DNA of 64,000 bases from Escallonia rubra (taxonomy: Eukaryota > Streptophyta > Magnoliopsida > Escalloniales > Escalloniaceae): assembly GCA_033065855.1 (NCBI GenBank), contig JAVXUO010002562.1, positions 186,001 to 250,000 of the forward strand, read 5' to 3'. Positions within the stretch are counted from its first letter, which is position 1. Each line of letters begins with the position of its first letter. The notes beneath the pieces are model-generated. The model saw only the letters and a program-made list of their open reading frames with translations. It ran no database searches and had not been told where the DNA came from. Of this stretch, positions 23,420 through 35,207 are shown one piece after another. Both the position numbers and the translations under genes were made by a program.

Positions 23420-24295
23420 AGCAATGTTGCTTCTGATCATGTTGTTAAGAGTTCATTTTTACATCATTCAATGCTGATATTTTCTTGGGTTTTTAACTAG
23501 GCTATGGTGTATATAAGATTGGTCGAGACATGTTAATTGGTTCATTGTTATCAATGGTGACTACTAAGGAAAAATCGGTTGATGAGTAATGACTTCAGCT
23601 TGTCTCATATTTTGTTGGCTGATTATTTGACTAAGTTGATACAATTAAAGACATAACTTTTTATATGTTGTTACCGAACTGCATGATCCCCTGTACGATC
23701 CAAACTGTCAGTTTCGTAACTGTTAAATGTTAATGTCAACTATGTATGAAAATTAGGATAAACTTGTATACGTGTTGAGCTCTTCTGCCTCTTTAAGCAT
23801 ACTTTTGAACTAAACACTGGACTTTAACATGGTATTGCACCTTTCTAAAATCTGTTTTATTCTGCGCTAGGGTGGCCCGATGTTTTCTTTGGAGATTTTT
23901 CTTCTTTGGGCTGAAATTCCGGGAATTAAGCTATAACTATCCTCACATAGTTGATGCAAGAAAACTAAGTTGCAATCCTAAGTTTTCTACCAAACGCCGT
24001 TGGGCAAAAGCAGTAATCTACTAATCTACATGAGAAGTAAATCATTAAACTCTAAGTACGAATGATCAAAGATAAAGTCATACGACTTTAAATCTGCTTC
24101 TTTGTCTGAGTTGCATTGCCAATCCCAAAATAAATAACTTCTATGAACGTGATTGTACGCTAAGAGAGTCACGTACAAAGATTAGCAGTACAAGGAATCT
24201 CATTAGCCATTTGACTAAAGACATGAATTTAATGTCAAGAAAAGGGCGTGGGCTCGAGGAATAAATACGAAAAACAAACGTAAAAAGAAAAAAAG

Positions 24296-25749
24296 GTAAA
24301 TTATACACGGTATTCCTGAGACTTGTCATAAACTACACAAAATGCCTACTAAGTATTTTTATTACTTCCCGTCTCCTGTAGTTTGTCATTGTGTTATACA
24401 TAAGACTAATTTTTGTTAGGGCACCGTGAGAAAAAATTAGGGCAATATTTATTTACTACGATATACCGGGAATGTCCTTGTGTCTTCCTCCTCTTTCTAA
24501 CCACAAAAAGCCCAGCTACCACCGCCACTGAAGCTCGCAATCGCCGCGACGGCCAGCCACTGCCCCCCTACACACACAGAGGAAGAGAGATTCATGGGAG
24601 AAATAAAAAAGATAGAGAGATCGGAGGCAAATAAAGAAAAGAAAAGAAGAAAGACCAAAAGAGAACGAGAAATAGAGGGAGACGAAGAGAGCAGGAAGGG
24701 GGGGAGAGAGAGAGAGAGAGAGCAGATTGGCGGGGCAGTGGCATCCTCCATCGGTGGTGGACGTTGACCAAGGACGATTGGCGAATGGGCAATCTACCCC
24801 GGTGGACGTCTAGACTCGGGGGGTCGTGGGTGGCCGGTGGTGCTGAGCTGTCAATGAGAGGCACGGCAGTGCGGATGGACACCTGGTGGCGATTCTCGAG
24901 CGACGACGATCGTGGGTGGGCCGATCAATGGAGGCCAGATATGGGTGGTCGATTTGTGGCTGTTGGTGGCCCTCGGAGTGTGACAGGCAGTTGGTGGTTG
25001 TGGTGGTCGTGGGTGAGCGGTAGGTGATTAGCTCCGGTGGGAGTTTTGACATTTTCGAGGAAGTGGGGTGTTTAAGGTTTGAAGGGCAAAAGACGGGGGC
25101 GGTGCGGACGTTGGGTTTGTAATGGGCGGTGAGATGGTGGCCGACGGTGAAGTGGGAGAGTTGTAACGGATCTGCTTTCTTGCAGAGAGACAGTGGCCGA
25201 CTGTGTTGGGTTGGTGATGGGACTAGGGGTTGGGTGGTGAATTGTTGGCAGCTGATGGTCGCGCCAGAGGGGTGGGTGGGGCAGTTGGTGGTTGTGCGAT
25301 TGGTGGTTTGGCCGGTTTCATATTAGCAACTGGTTGTCTTCGCAGAAAGGTGGTGACCAGCAGTGGTGGGTCGTGGTGGCTGCAGTTGGTGGCCCGTGGC
25401 GGGCAGTCGGTGTTGCAATCAGAGGGCATTGCTAACGGTGGCGGGTTATGATTGGTGGAAATGGGGGCAGCCGTGTAACACGGCCTATTGCTGCCAACCC
25501 ATTATTAGTTGTACACTGCATTACTGGAAGGTGTTGCCGGCATAGGCTTGGGGGTTGGTTAACAGGGGTGTGTGTGCGGAGGGGGAGGGATAAATTTATT
25601 TGTTTATAAGGGGTATCACAATGTTTTCATTTATTTTATTAACTTTGTTAACTAAAAAACAAAAATGTGTAGCTTAGTGTAATAAAAATACTTAATAAGT
25701 TCAGTGTGTAGTTTATGGCAAACTTCAAGAGTGCCGTGTGTAATTTATC
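24296..25749. mobile_element. GC-rich TIR element inserted in unit 3
   Basis: The left end reads GGTAAATTATACACGG and the reverse complement of the right end reads GATAAATTACACACGG. Similarity extends about 75 bases through CATAAACTACACA and AAGTATTTTTATTAC. The interior (about 24480-25560) is strikingly G- and T-rich on the plus strand, with many TGG and GGTGG motifs and a GA microsatellite near 24704-24721. Open frames are long but low in complexity and match nothing I know. Unit 2 at about 19636-19660 reads straight through this site, and A-rich sequence AAAAAGAAAAAAAGG against AAAAAAACAAAAAAGG flanks the insert. The ends and the foreign-looking core suggest a non-autonomous element that captured other DNA. 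Confidence 0.65.
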
Positions 25750-26044
25750 TAAAAAAACAAAAAAGGTCTGGATCACTAAAGTTACACAAGGTAGACTAAA
25801 AGAAAGGTCAAAGGATGCGGATGCTTACAGAAGGCTAAGGTCCATTCGTACTATGTCAGAGAAGCAATTCCACCTTAAATTTGAACCCAAAAGAGCAGGT
25901 GAGCCTAATCTACAGACACAGAAATGGTGCAGTTAGCATGTAAACTAAGGCAAACCGTTTCTAACCCACTTTTGCTCCCACTACTTATATGCATATTGCA
26001 AGCAGGCTACTATGACCAATCTGAATCCTAGGTTTTGATTCATA

Positions 26045-27165
26045 ATGGACGAGATAGATGTCTTAGAGGATTCTAATAGGAAGCGTATCAAACAACCAGT
26101 TTCTGTCCCATTCCTTTGGGAAGAAAAACCAGGGATACCCAAGAAAAACTGGAAGCCTAGCGCTCCACTGGTTGCTCCATTTGCAGCACCTCCTGTCAAG
26201 CTTGTTGCCTCAGTGCCATTTACGTGGGAGGAAAAACCAGGAAGACCACTTCCTTGCTTCTCACAGCCACCACTAGAGTCGGTACTTCTGCCACCAGCAA
26301 CAACCACCAGTTTCACTTCAACTTCAGTATCCTCTCAAGAGAATAATGACAATTGGGACGGTAGTTTTGGTGGTGGGGGTGGTGACACTGATTATGAACA
26401 AGATGAGATGTTTGAAGTGGGACTTGATGCATGGGAGGTTGAAACAGAGGAGTCCTTTAGCTCGGTGCCCTCTCTCCTAGCTAATCGCCTTGTACCAACC
26501 ATGGCAATTTTTAATGCTGTTCCTGTTCACCAAACTTCCCTGATGGTTTGCAGCAGTGACCAGCTAGAAACCGCATCTTCACCAATTTCTGAAACTGACA
26601 GTACAGGCAGCTATGCAACTGGAACAACAAGCCTAGTCGGAGCGCCTTTCCTGGAGTGTCTGTTTCCCCTGTTATCACCCAAGTCGGGTTTCCTTGACAA
26701 GGTTGGCTGCTCAGAGATTGATAATTCTCGAACTGCAGAAAACGCACAGAGCAGAGACAGCCCAATTAGATATAGTGTGCCGGTAAGAAGGCCGCTAACA
26801 CTTGGAGAGCTGATAATGATGAGCCGGAGAAGAAGTTACCAAAGGAAAGCTGTTCAAATGCACAAGCAAAATCTCTCGATGGTAACTTATAACCTCCCAC
26901 TTCTTTACTATGGCTAGTTAAGTACCAACAACATAAAGTAGTTTATCATTCTGCTTCCAAATATTTCATCACTCCTTTTAAATGATGCTGCTACCACAAA
27001 CTAACACTTTTACACAAGCAAGAAAGATATATACTTGCCTGATCATAACAAACGCAGGAATTGATGAAGAATGGTGCATTAGGATGCTGCACGTTTGGCA
27101 CTGGAATCAAAATTTGGGCATTGCAGAGGAAGTGGAAGCAGCAGCTGCTACTTAAATTGCAGTAG
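26045..27165 (+). CDS. DUF688 family protein
   Basis: Two exons, 26045-26881 and 27058-27165, joined at a GT/AG intron in frame, give 314 residues. Stopping at the first in-frame stop (26917) would yield a shorter protein ending in YYG. The spliced form instead continues with ELMKNGALGCCTFGTG, an ending typical of the family, so I prefer it. Two copies of a VPF-WEEKPG-P motif lie at about residues 21-32 and 57-68, followed by a proline/serine-rich middle and an acidic stretch. Near the C-terminus is RRPLTLGELIMMSRRRSY. The family is plant-specific and its biochemical role is unknown. The gene is convergent with the aminotransferase gene, with only 119 bases between stops. Its promoter and first codons exist twice more upstream (17908 and 19800). 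Confidence 0.85.
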
Positions 27166-27284
27166 GAAGCCTCTAAAATCACCCTTAGTATGTTGTCTCC
27201 ATTCTCCATCAAACAGCTCATGAAGTTACTTTACTTTTCATTCTGGAACACGATTGTGATTTTCATAATGCAAAAAAAATTAAA

Positions 27285-30200
27285 TTAAATGGTCTTACAA
27301 GTTTCAACAACTTTTCGTATCCGTTCTATAACAACAGGAATATCCTTTTCTCTTAATGTAGTGAAACAACACCTAAACCATCCAGGTTCAATGCAGTGGC
27401 AAGCCAACCCTGGAGTTGCATTGATCTTAGCTTTATTTAAGAGCTTATCCCACAGCTCAAGCTCCCCTTTTTCACTGTAAGGGCGGATCAGTCTGCTCAT
27501 ATCAACCCAACAGAATAAACCTCCCGTGCTCTTTATGCATTCAATCCCCAATTGTTTTAAACCTGCCACAAATAAACTATGTATCGTCCTTATTCTTTTT
27601 CTGTTGGTCTGAAGATATTCCTCTACGAACCTTGTATCTGAAAGCATCGCAATTAGAAGCCGCTGGGTTGGGGCTGAAACTGAAGAAAATCTTGTTAACC
27701 TTTTAGAAGCAGCCAGAACATTTTCATTGGAGGAATATACAACACCAATTCTAAAGCCCGGAAGAGAGAAGTCTTTGGACAACCCATATATAATATGAAC
27801 CCTATCTTTGTCAGAATCTTCTGAGTCAAGGATTTCTGCCATGCTTACAAACTCCTCGTTACCAAAGGTTGATCCGGCAAATACTTCATCACATATAATA
27901 TGGATATTCTTCTCTCTAGCAAAATCTAAGAGACTGCAGAGTGTTTCACGGGTCAATATATTTCCAACAGGATTAGAAGGGTTTGTAATCAAAACTCCAC
28001 GGACTTTTTGTCCTCTCTTTCTTGCATGATTATATGCCTGATCAAGAGCAGTGATACTCAAACTGAAGTTATCTGAGCTACGACAATGAACAGGTATCAA
28101 CTCCACCCCTGTTCGCCATCTGATATCCCTATCAAACCTGCAAAATATTTTTTTATCGTACCATCTGCCAAGGAAGCCGTCTACGTGATACGAAAAGGAA
28201 AAATTGGTCCCAGGAAAATTTGAACATCAATATAACAGAAAGCATGGAAAGATTACCCAGGGTAATATGGTGTGGGAACAAGAAGTGCATTTCCGTGGTC
28301 TGCCAGACAAAAGCAGAGTATCTCAACTGCAGGAGTTGCACCAGATGTTAATACTATCTGTGATGGGTTAAAAGATACTGTTCTTCCCATGACCCGAGAC
28401 ATGAAACCTGCCATGGCCTGTATATATGAAACCATACAAAAGCATATCAGAGAAGTATGGTAGTTGATAAGGAGCTGGGGCTAGCAGAGTTTAAGGTTTA
28501 AAGAAAGGTAGAAAATAAGAGTTATGGAAATGATGCTAGATCGTGAAGAGCATGCACAACCACTGTTTGCCACTAGCACGTAAAAACTATAAATAAAGTA
28601 GATTGGAAACATGACCCTCTGGGAGCTCTCCTTAAGCAAATGCAACTGACTAATTACGACGGTATCCTGCATTGACCAGATGCACATAGATGTTTCATGT
28701 ATCCTTCTACTTTCTAATCAGTAGTTACTCCCCTAGTAAGCTTCTGGGAGGCCACACAGGACCCTCAGGAACATAATTTTGGTGAATCTGTTTCCTAAGG
28801 ACGTGCAAGGCTCGAATAACCACAGATCTATCTTTGCCTAGAGCATATCAACAACCCAGTCCGGAACAAGGCATGAATTGACTTATATTCAGACTAAATA
28901 AGCATCCATCTTATATTAACTATTTCCAGAGTCTTCCTGAAATTTAGTCTTGGCCATCACATAGGATCCTGCCCTGAACCTTGTTTCTTTCGTTAGTAGT
29001 CATGTAATTGACCACAAATAGATCCAATCATTACCCAACAAGGGGCAATTCTGAGATGATTCAACCTCTGCAGGATCGTATAGTTTGAAAGGTGAATAAC
29101 TACCTAGGCTACCATATATATTGAGTACAGGACTCAAATCATCTAAGAGAAACTTATTTCAAGGCATACAACCTGATTAACCCCGAGAAAACATCATGGC
29201 AGAATTGTCCGATCCATCTACATCAAAGAACACCAGTTGCGCTTTTGATATAAATGAATCCTTACTAGATAAGCAGAAGATGCTGACATTCACTTTTATA
29301 GTTTTTACTACCTGAATCATCATTATTATCTGACACCTCCAGGTTTTAAACCATCCCATCGATGCATGGGTTATAAACTTATCTGAAGTTAAGATTGCAC
29401 AATCTATCTACACTTAAAAGCGTAGCTTATAGTGAACTGTTACTGAACGCACATCAAGATGTCAGTGGTTCCTTTAGAATTTGTAAAACCTGAACAGTTG
29501 ATATCCAATGATAGGTAGGTTCCAACCATCCCATTCCCGTGCACATGCATCAAGCGTAAAATGTGGACGGGCAATATATGTATGCATACATGTGTTTTCT
29601 TTTCTTTTCAAAAAGCCCATAAAGAAACACCAAAGGAAACATCCCGGGGGTCGATATATTGCAGGAATTTTCCTCACCACATCCTGTCATCCCCTCATTG
29701 TGTATCTGAACATGAAATTTCAAACCAACCTTTTCTTCCAAGAATTTATAGGTGAACAATCTGCTTTAACATGAACAAAATAGGAATCTTAAGAAGGATT
29801 CAACTTAATTAGTTACATGAACTTCACTAAGTTTCTGTTAAGCAGTCCACATTCACTTCAAATGACTACCGATCATAAACACTAAAATTTCTATTATTAG
29901 AACATCAGTATTTCACATTACTGTCAATTACGTACACATTATGGTTGATAAATAGCAGTCTAAAGCTAGAATCCTAACCACAGATATTCATTAAATTAAC
30001 ATACTAATTCAGACATATTACCACTTTCAGCTCCATCAATCCATCAAACGGCTGGTATGTAGCGATACCACTAATACTCAGACCACCTCCGAGTATCGAA
30101 TCGCTCAAATTCTTCGAAAGCCACTCCTCAATCAAATCCAATGACAACTACAACCACCACATTTTACCAAAAAAAAGATATATCAAAATCAAATCGATAA

Positions 30201-30688
30201 ATTGAAAAACAAAATAAGTGAAACATAAAAAGAACCTACGCTTATACCGTATTTTCTGATAATCCGAGCTGAATAATGCCATTCGGATTATTTAACTCGT
30301 CATACCGATCCTCCAAGACCCGGTCCAATCCAACATAATACGGCGAATCGCCCGCTCTGGCGATCGAATCAGCCCTTGATGACACGTGGGCATGGCCGGC
30401 GGACCCACGGAGGGACAGACTAGAGCGCGAAAGAGTACGTGGGAGCTCGGCGACGTTAGCGGCGGAGTTAGACGGCGACGGCGGCGGCGGCGGAGGTTTT
30501 TCCGAAGGAGGCGAACGGTGTCGTTTCAGGTAGAACTGGAGGAAGTAAAACATGGCACAGGGGATTAGTGAGCCCAGAATTAAGCCGCCCCTGCCGTGAA
30601 CTATGCCTTGTAGTGGTACGATGAGCCTCATGCCTGTGGAGGTCTGTTCAGGGCTGTCGGATTCGGTGTCGGAGCGGGTTTGGGTCAT
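27285..30688 (-). CDS. ACS12: ACS10/ACS12-type aminotransferase
   Basis: Four exons in minus order: 30688-30248, 30147-30022, 28417-28257 and 28137-27285, giving 526 residues. The N-terminus carries a hydrophobic segment (about residues 35-54, [19 protein letters not shown]) and a proline run, as in ACS10/ACS12 but not in true ACC synthases. The fold-type I core follows, with [25 protein letters not shown], the substrate/PLP motif [15 protein letters not shown], and the PLP-binding lysine in [11 protein letters not shown] (about residue 364). In Arabidopsis the ACS10/ACS12 proteins act as aspartate/aromatic amino-acid aminotransferases and lack ACC synthase activity; the same is inferred here. 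The symbol ACS12 rests on gene order beside DUF688 and RAR1; ACS10 is the alternative. The second intron (30021-28418) is 1.6 kb. Confidence 0.9.
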
Positions 30689-30939
30689 GTGGGTTGTTGC
30701 CGGAATGTGGCGGCTCCGGCGGCCTGGACGAGGTTAGTCAAATAGTGGTGCGATTGGCAGGGGTGGGGTGACTGGCTGTTGGGGATGGTGAGAAGATGTG
30801 CGTGAATTTTGAGGTGTTGCTTGGCTGATAGGTTTGAGACTGGATTCTCTCGTTGGAATCTCTACTTTATCACCTGGGCGAGGAGAGATGACTAAAATAT
30901 CCTTATGGCACGACTAATTTCGGTAAAGTTGCGAAAGCG
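30689..30939. promoter_or_regulatory. probable promoter region of the ACS12-type gene
   Basis: Short upstream region of the minus-strand aminotransferase gene, bounded on the far side by a truncated LINE that begins near 30940. No TATA box was identified with confidence. The insertion may have cut off more distant promoter sequence. Confidence 0.35.
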
Positions 30940-32350
30940 CTAAAGTTGCATGGAGCGATACTTGTCTGCTTAAACAAGAAGGTGGTCTAGGGATTAAAAG
31001 GTTAGTTGAGCGGAATAGAGCTGCAATATACAAGCATATTTGGGTTCTAGCACGTAAGGAGGATTCTTTGTTGGTAAAGTGGTATCACATATACATCATT
31101 AAACACCAAAACTTATGGACCTTTAAACCTTCTGTGCTATTGTCCTAGATTTGGAGTAAAATTATGAAGCTCAGGAGTAGGCTACGGCAACACGTATGGC
31201 ATATTATAGGGGATGGCAAAAAAAACTTGGTTGTGGTATGACAATTGGATGCCCTATGAAAACCTCAATGCAAAATTAGGAAGTAAAATCATATATGATT
31301 CTAGTTTAAGGAAAGAGAGTAAGGTCAGTGAGATCATAGATGGAAACAGCTGGAAGCTTCCTCGAACTAGATCTCATGCACTCAGAACATGGCAAAATGA
31401 TCTCTCTAGTTTGGAGCCTCAGGTGGACAAAGAAGACCAAGTGATATGGAATTTAACTCAAAACACAAAATTCTCTGTGAACTCTGCATGGCACCAAATC
31501 AGAACCAAAAAAGCTACAGTGCCTTGGTGGAAGCTGATTTGGTTCAGTGGAAATATACCTAAATGTGCAGTTATTTTATGAATCTTGTGCAAAGGTGGAT
31601 TGAGGACCAAAGATAAATTGATAAAACGGAATTCTATAGCCGATGAAAGATGTGTTTTCTGCAATCGAAAGGAGACTGGAAATTACTTATTATGGAAATG
31701 TTCATATACAAGTAGTGTGTGGAAGTTAATCCTGAAAAAGCTACTAATACAGAGTCAATATCATGGAATCAGTTTTTATGCTATGCAGCCAACAAATTTA
31801 GAGGCAAGAGTTTTCATGCAAAGCTTTGCAAATTAAGTGTTGCTGTGACTGTATATATGATATAGTCTGAGAGAAACTTAAGGGTTTTTGAGCAACAACA
31901 CAAGTCCACTGATGCTGTAGTCCTACAGATTCAACAATGGATGCAATGGTGTGTTCATAATTGGAAGAAAGTCTCTGGACATAGTACTAGTAAAAGGCTC
32001 TCCAGTCTCCATTGGTTTGGGCATTCACGAAGGAATCCTAATGTCTTGATTAGATCCGCCTGTAGACCCAAAGAGGCCTTGGAACTGGCCTGCAGTTTTC
32101 GAAAAAGCAGAATAGGGACAAACATTGGGTGGCCTTATAGCAACTTTGATCTCAAACGCTTTCATCCTTGAGAAAGAGAACCAAAAATTTAGGCAAGAAT
32201 CTGGTAGGCCGTCGCTGAGCTGAGCTCTTTATACTGATACTGATTGATCGTCAAAGCTATGAGGAAATGGTGATGTAAAGTAGAGGATGCACTTATCTCT
32301 ATAAATTCCTTGATTTAGTAATACAATTTGATCTTTCACCAAAAAAAAAA
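30940..32350 (+). mobile_element. 5'-truncated LINE (non-LTR retrotransposon)
   Basis: The conceptual protein covers the C-terminal part of a plant LINE ORF2. It starts with a QEGGLGIKRL segment after the reverse-transcriptase core, continues with GDGKKTWLWYDNWMP, and then shows a zinc-binding region (CVFCNRKET followed by LLWKC and a VW pair, about 31650-31715). In-frame stops occur near 31143-31149 and at 31579-31581, where a tryptophan codon probably became TGA, and frameshifts follow after 31836. The element ends in an A run at about 32340-32350. The endonuclease and most of the reverse transcriptase are absent. AAAATATC occurs on both sides (30895 and after the A tail), but the A run makes this duplication uncertain. 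Confidence 0.8.
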
Positions 32351-33100
32351 TATCTTGGTAACGCGTCATTGTCACAACCAACCATTTCTATAAATGGAGG
32401 ATTTTTAGTATTTAGTAATGTACCTTCATTTTTATTTTTCTTGGCCCAAAGGATGATGTATTAAAGCTCCCCCACCTACGAATTTCTCACCTCCCTTGTA
32501 GTCAGCCATGAACCGCTCTCGTGGAGACAGAGCTCGCAGATAAATATGGGCAAACTTGAATGCTAATGCAAAACTTTTTAAAAATGAAAGAGGCCAAACC
32601 TCTCTTTGAACCTTCTTGTTGAGAAAATATACATATTCTACTAGTAATTGCAACATTTTTTCGAAGTCAAAGTCCATCTTAGACATATGGTCTCGACTTG
32701 GCCATTGCCCAGAGCCAAGACAATGTCAAAATATGGTATCAGACTGTGTTTGGGTGGCGAGTCCTCGCTATTTAGCTACAAAGATGACGTGGGAAAAAGA
32801 ATTTCTCGAACGACAAGTCTTTAGAACGGCAAATACTAAAGGTTTATTTAAAATGGCTCGTGCAACAGTTTCCTAAGGCTATGTTTGTCACTGTGCTGAG
32901 GCTAATAACTTGATACAACATTTCCAAATTCCAACCAACGATAAAGGTGACCCTGATAAGTGTTCTTGCGCAATGATGACATAGTAGTGCATATATCTTA
33001 AATCATCATTAACTTTTGAAAACGGGCATAAACTGTAAAGTCGTTGGTAACACGCTTGATGTACAAGCTTTTCCACCATTATGATTAGGTACTACTTCAT
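32351..33100. other. intergenic, no gene seen
   Basis: Sequence between the LINE and a hAT element. Frames of 60-86 residues on both strands show no recognisable domain. Confidence 0.4.
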
Positions 33101-33711
33101 CTCAGGGGTGATGTCGGCTTGGTGGTCAAACTTCAAATCAAATCGTTATCCTTCGATTTAAAAATTTATGAATCGAAATAAATCAAACACCATTGATTTG
33201 AATTGTTCAATTTGATCGATTTAAACGGTTCGATTTAATTAAGTTAGATCGATTTCTGCTCATTTAAAGAAGTTGTTACTTTGCACGTTACTATTGGATC
33301 TACACTAGTTAAAGATTGAACTTATGTTTTTCTTAAATTGCATATAATATTGTTACATTCGGTGTATAAGCGCCCATTGATGTAAGAGAAAGAAAGAGTA
33401 AATATGGAAGATATATTGGTCATCAATTTTTTGTATTATAACTGTTCTCATTATTTTATTTTCTTTTAACTTTCGGGATTTGTTTATCTGAATTTACTTA
33501 ATACCAACTATGAAAAAATTATCAATTAATGTTACCAAAAATAGAGTGACATGTCATAAGTCGGTTCGGTTTAGAATCGGTTTAAAAAATATAAACCGTG
33601 AACCGAACCAAACCAAGGTCAGTTTGAGAAATGTGAAACCGAACTGTTAAGATTTTCGGATGGTTCAATTTGAGTGGTTCGGGTCGGTTTGAATGATTTG
33701 ATACTCACCCT
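33101..33711. mobile_element. hAT-type element with exact 8-bp duplication
   Basis: Flanked by TACTTCAT on both sides (33093-33100 and 33712-33719). The left end contains CAGGGGTGA and the right end TCACCCT. The arms are rich in TCGATTTAA and in GGTTCGGTTT/AACCGAACC motifs. No transposase is encoded. It resembles the element at 15467-16059. Confidence 0.7.
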
Positions 33712-33844
33712 TACTTCATATTATACTGTGAAAATTACTTAGCGTGAAAAATATAATCCTTTTTCAAAGCAACTGGTCTTTATTATAGTGTAATACTTGC
33801 CAAAATAAGGCAATGTTGCTAATTGCCAATGAAGGGGAAATTAG

Positions 33845-34179
33845 GAGTTTTTGTCCTTAATAATCTGTTTTTAAAACTTAATTACCCCATTTTGAACCTT
33901 ATTTACCTGTGTAGCTCCTTTTTTAAAATTGCGGTTTCAAAGTGAGATTTCAAGGGAAGAAAACGTGGTTTGAAACATAGATTTCTTTTGAAATATTGCT
34001 TTCTAACAGAAATTTCATACGTTTTCAAAAGAAATTTATGTTTCAAACCACGTTTTCTTCTCTTGAAATCTCACTTTGAAACCGCGATTTTAAAAAAAGG
34101 ACTACACAGGTAAATAAAGTTCAAAATAGATAATTAAGTAATTAAATTTTATAAACAGATTATTAAGGACAAAAACTCA
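33845..34179. mobile_element. fold-back MULE-type MITE
   Basis: Nearly the whole element is a long inverted repeat. The left arm runs from GAGTTTTTGTCCTTAATAAT and the right arm ends in the complement, ATTAAGGACAAAAACTC. The arms (about 150 bases each) include GGTTTCAAAGTGAGATTTCA and its complement. The identical 9-mer GGAAATTAG flanks it (33836-33844 and 34180-34188), the duplication size of Mutator-like elements. A transcript would form a long hairpin. Confidence 0.8.
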
Positions 34180-34188
34180 GGAAATTAG

Positions 34189-35207
34189 AGTAGCATGTAT
34201 CAAAACAATGAGGTGTCAACTTTCAGTTGACCTTTTCTATTCAAAATTTAAACCTATTAGCTTCACGAATCTTCCTACCAGCATCCTTCACTGTACTACA
34301 GCAAGGGAGCGTCCGAGAATCAATAGGAGCATTTTCTAGATCATTTTATTGTGAACTTGTCTTTCTCTTACCTAACTCTGCTTTTCATTCCCTGTTCTTT
34401 TTGTCACCAATCATTGAATCACATCCAGTTCAACTTATGACACCACCACCATTTCCCGATTGATATCAATTTGGCGCACTCAAAACCAGGTCAACATAAT
34501 TTGTTTAGAGTATCGATAAGACTACATGCTAACTAATATCGTCAAAGCAATTTTAAGCCAAGTACAGCGGTTGATGTAATTAATAGAAGGAAGCGTCTAA
34601 TTTCACGCTCTGTATATTCAGTTTCGCGCCCTCATTTTGTTGCCGAAAAGTAAATTAACTACAAAATATAAACCCTTTAACTACAAATAAGGGTGTAAAA
34701 GAGCATATATATGTGACATGGTGTGAAGATAAACATTACCTTAATATAAGCGCGAACAAAAAGACCATCTATGCGAGAAAGAAAAAATAATAATTTTGAC
34801 GCACTATATACTGCACGCTCTACATAAATAAAATAGTATCGCTAGGTGCGGACAAGATCCGATCTCACCTTAAAAGGACAAATCAATGCCAGATAAGAAG
34901 GGCAATTTAGTCATGAAATAACAACACACATTAACAAACAAAATCTCATAAACCGGGACCCACATATTCAAATCCAGCCTCTCTCGGCGCTATAATAACG
35001 ACCGGTACATAAAGCCGCATCCCCATTCTCTGCCATTTCATATCTTCTCTGTATTTACAGCATCCATCCGAAAAATCCGCTCAATCCCCCATTCCTTCGC
35101 ATTGCGATTAGGGTTTTTGCGATCACAACAAACCCCTGCACTTTCATTGCCTTCACTCTGTTTTCTTCGTTTGAAGCGGAGAAGTTCAATACAACCGGCT
35201 ATTGAAT
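34189..35207. other. intergenic and promoter region of the TPX2-like gene
   Basis: About 1 kb upstream of the TPX2-like start codon. No other gene is recognised. The last 150 bases are pyrimidine-rich and probably form the 5' leader. Confidence 0.4.

Larger units (their letters stand above)
21705..26044 (+). repeat. segmental duplicon, unit 3
   Basis: Third copy of the unit. It aligns with unit 1 from GTCCCAGAACACCAAGAG (about 21714) and includes SAP copy 3. It ends in the promoter of the only intact DUF688 gene, so this unit may be the ancestral arrangement. Between about 24296 and 25749 a GC-rich TIR element interrupts it. Unit 2 shows the uninterrupted site. Confidence 0.7.

Noticed and set aside
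31213-31836. Host gene reading of the zinc-containing frames
   Set aside because: The protein matches the C-terminal part of plant LINE ORF2, has stops and frameshifts and ends in an A tail.
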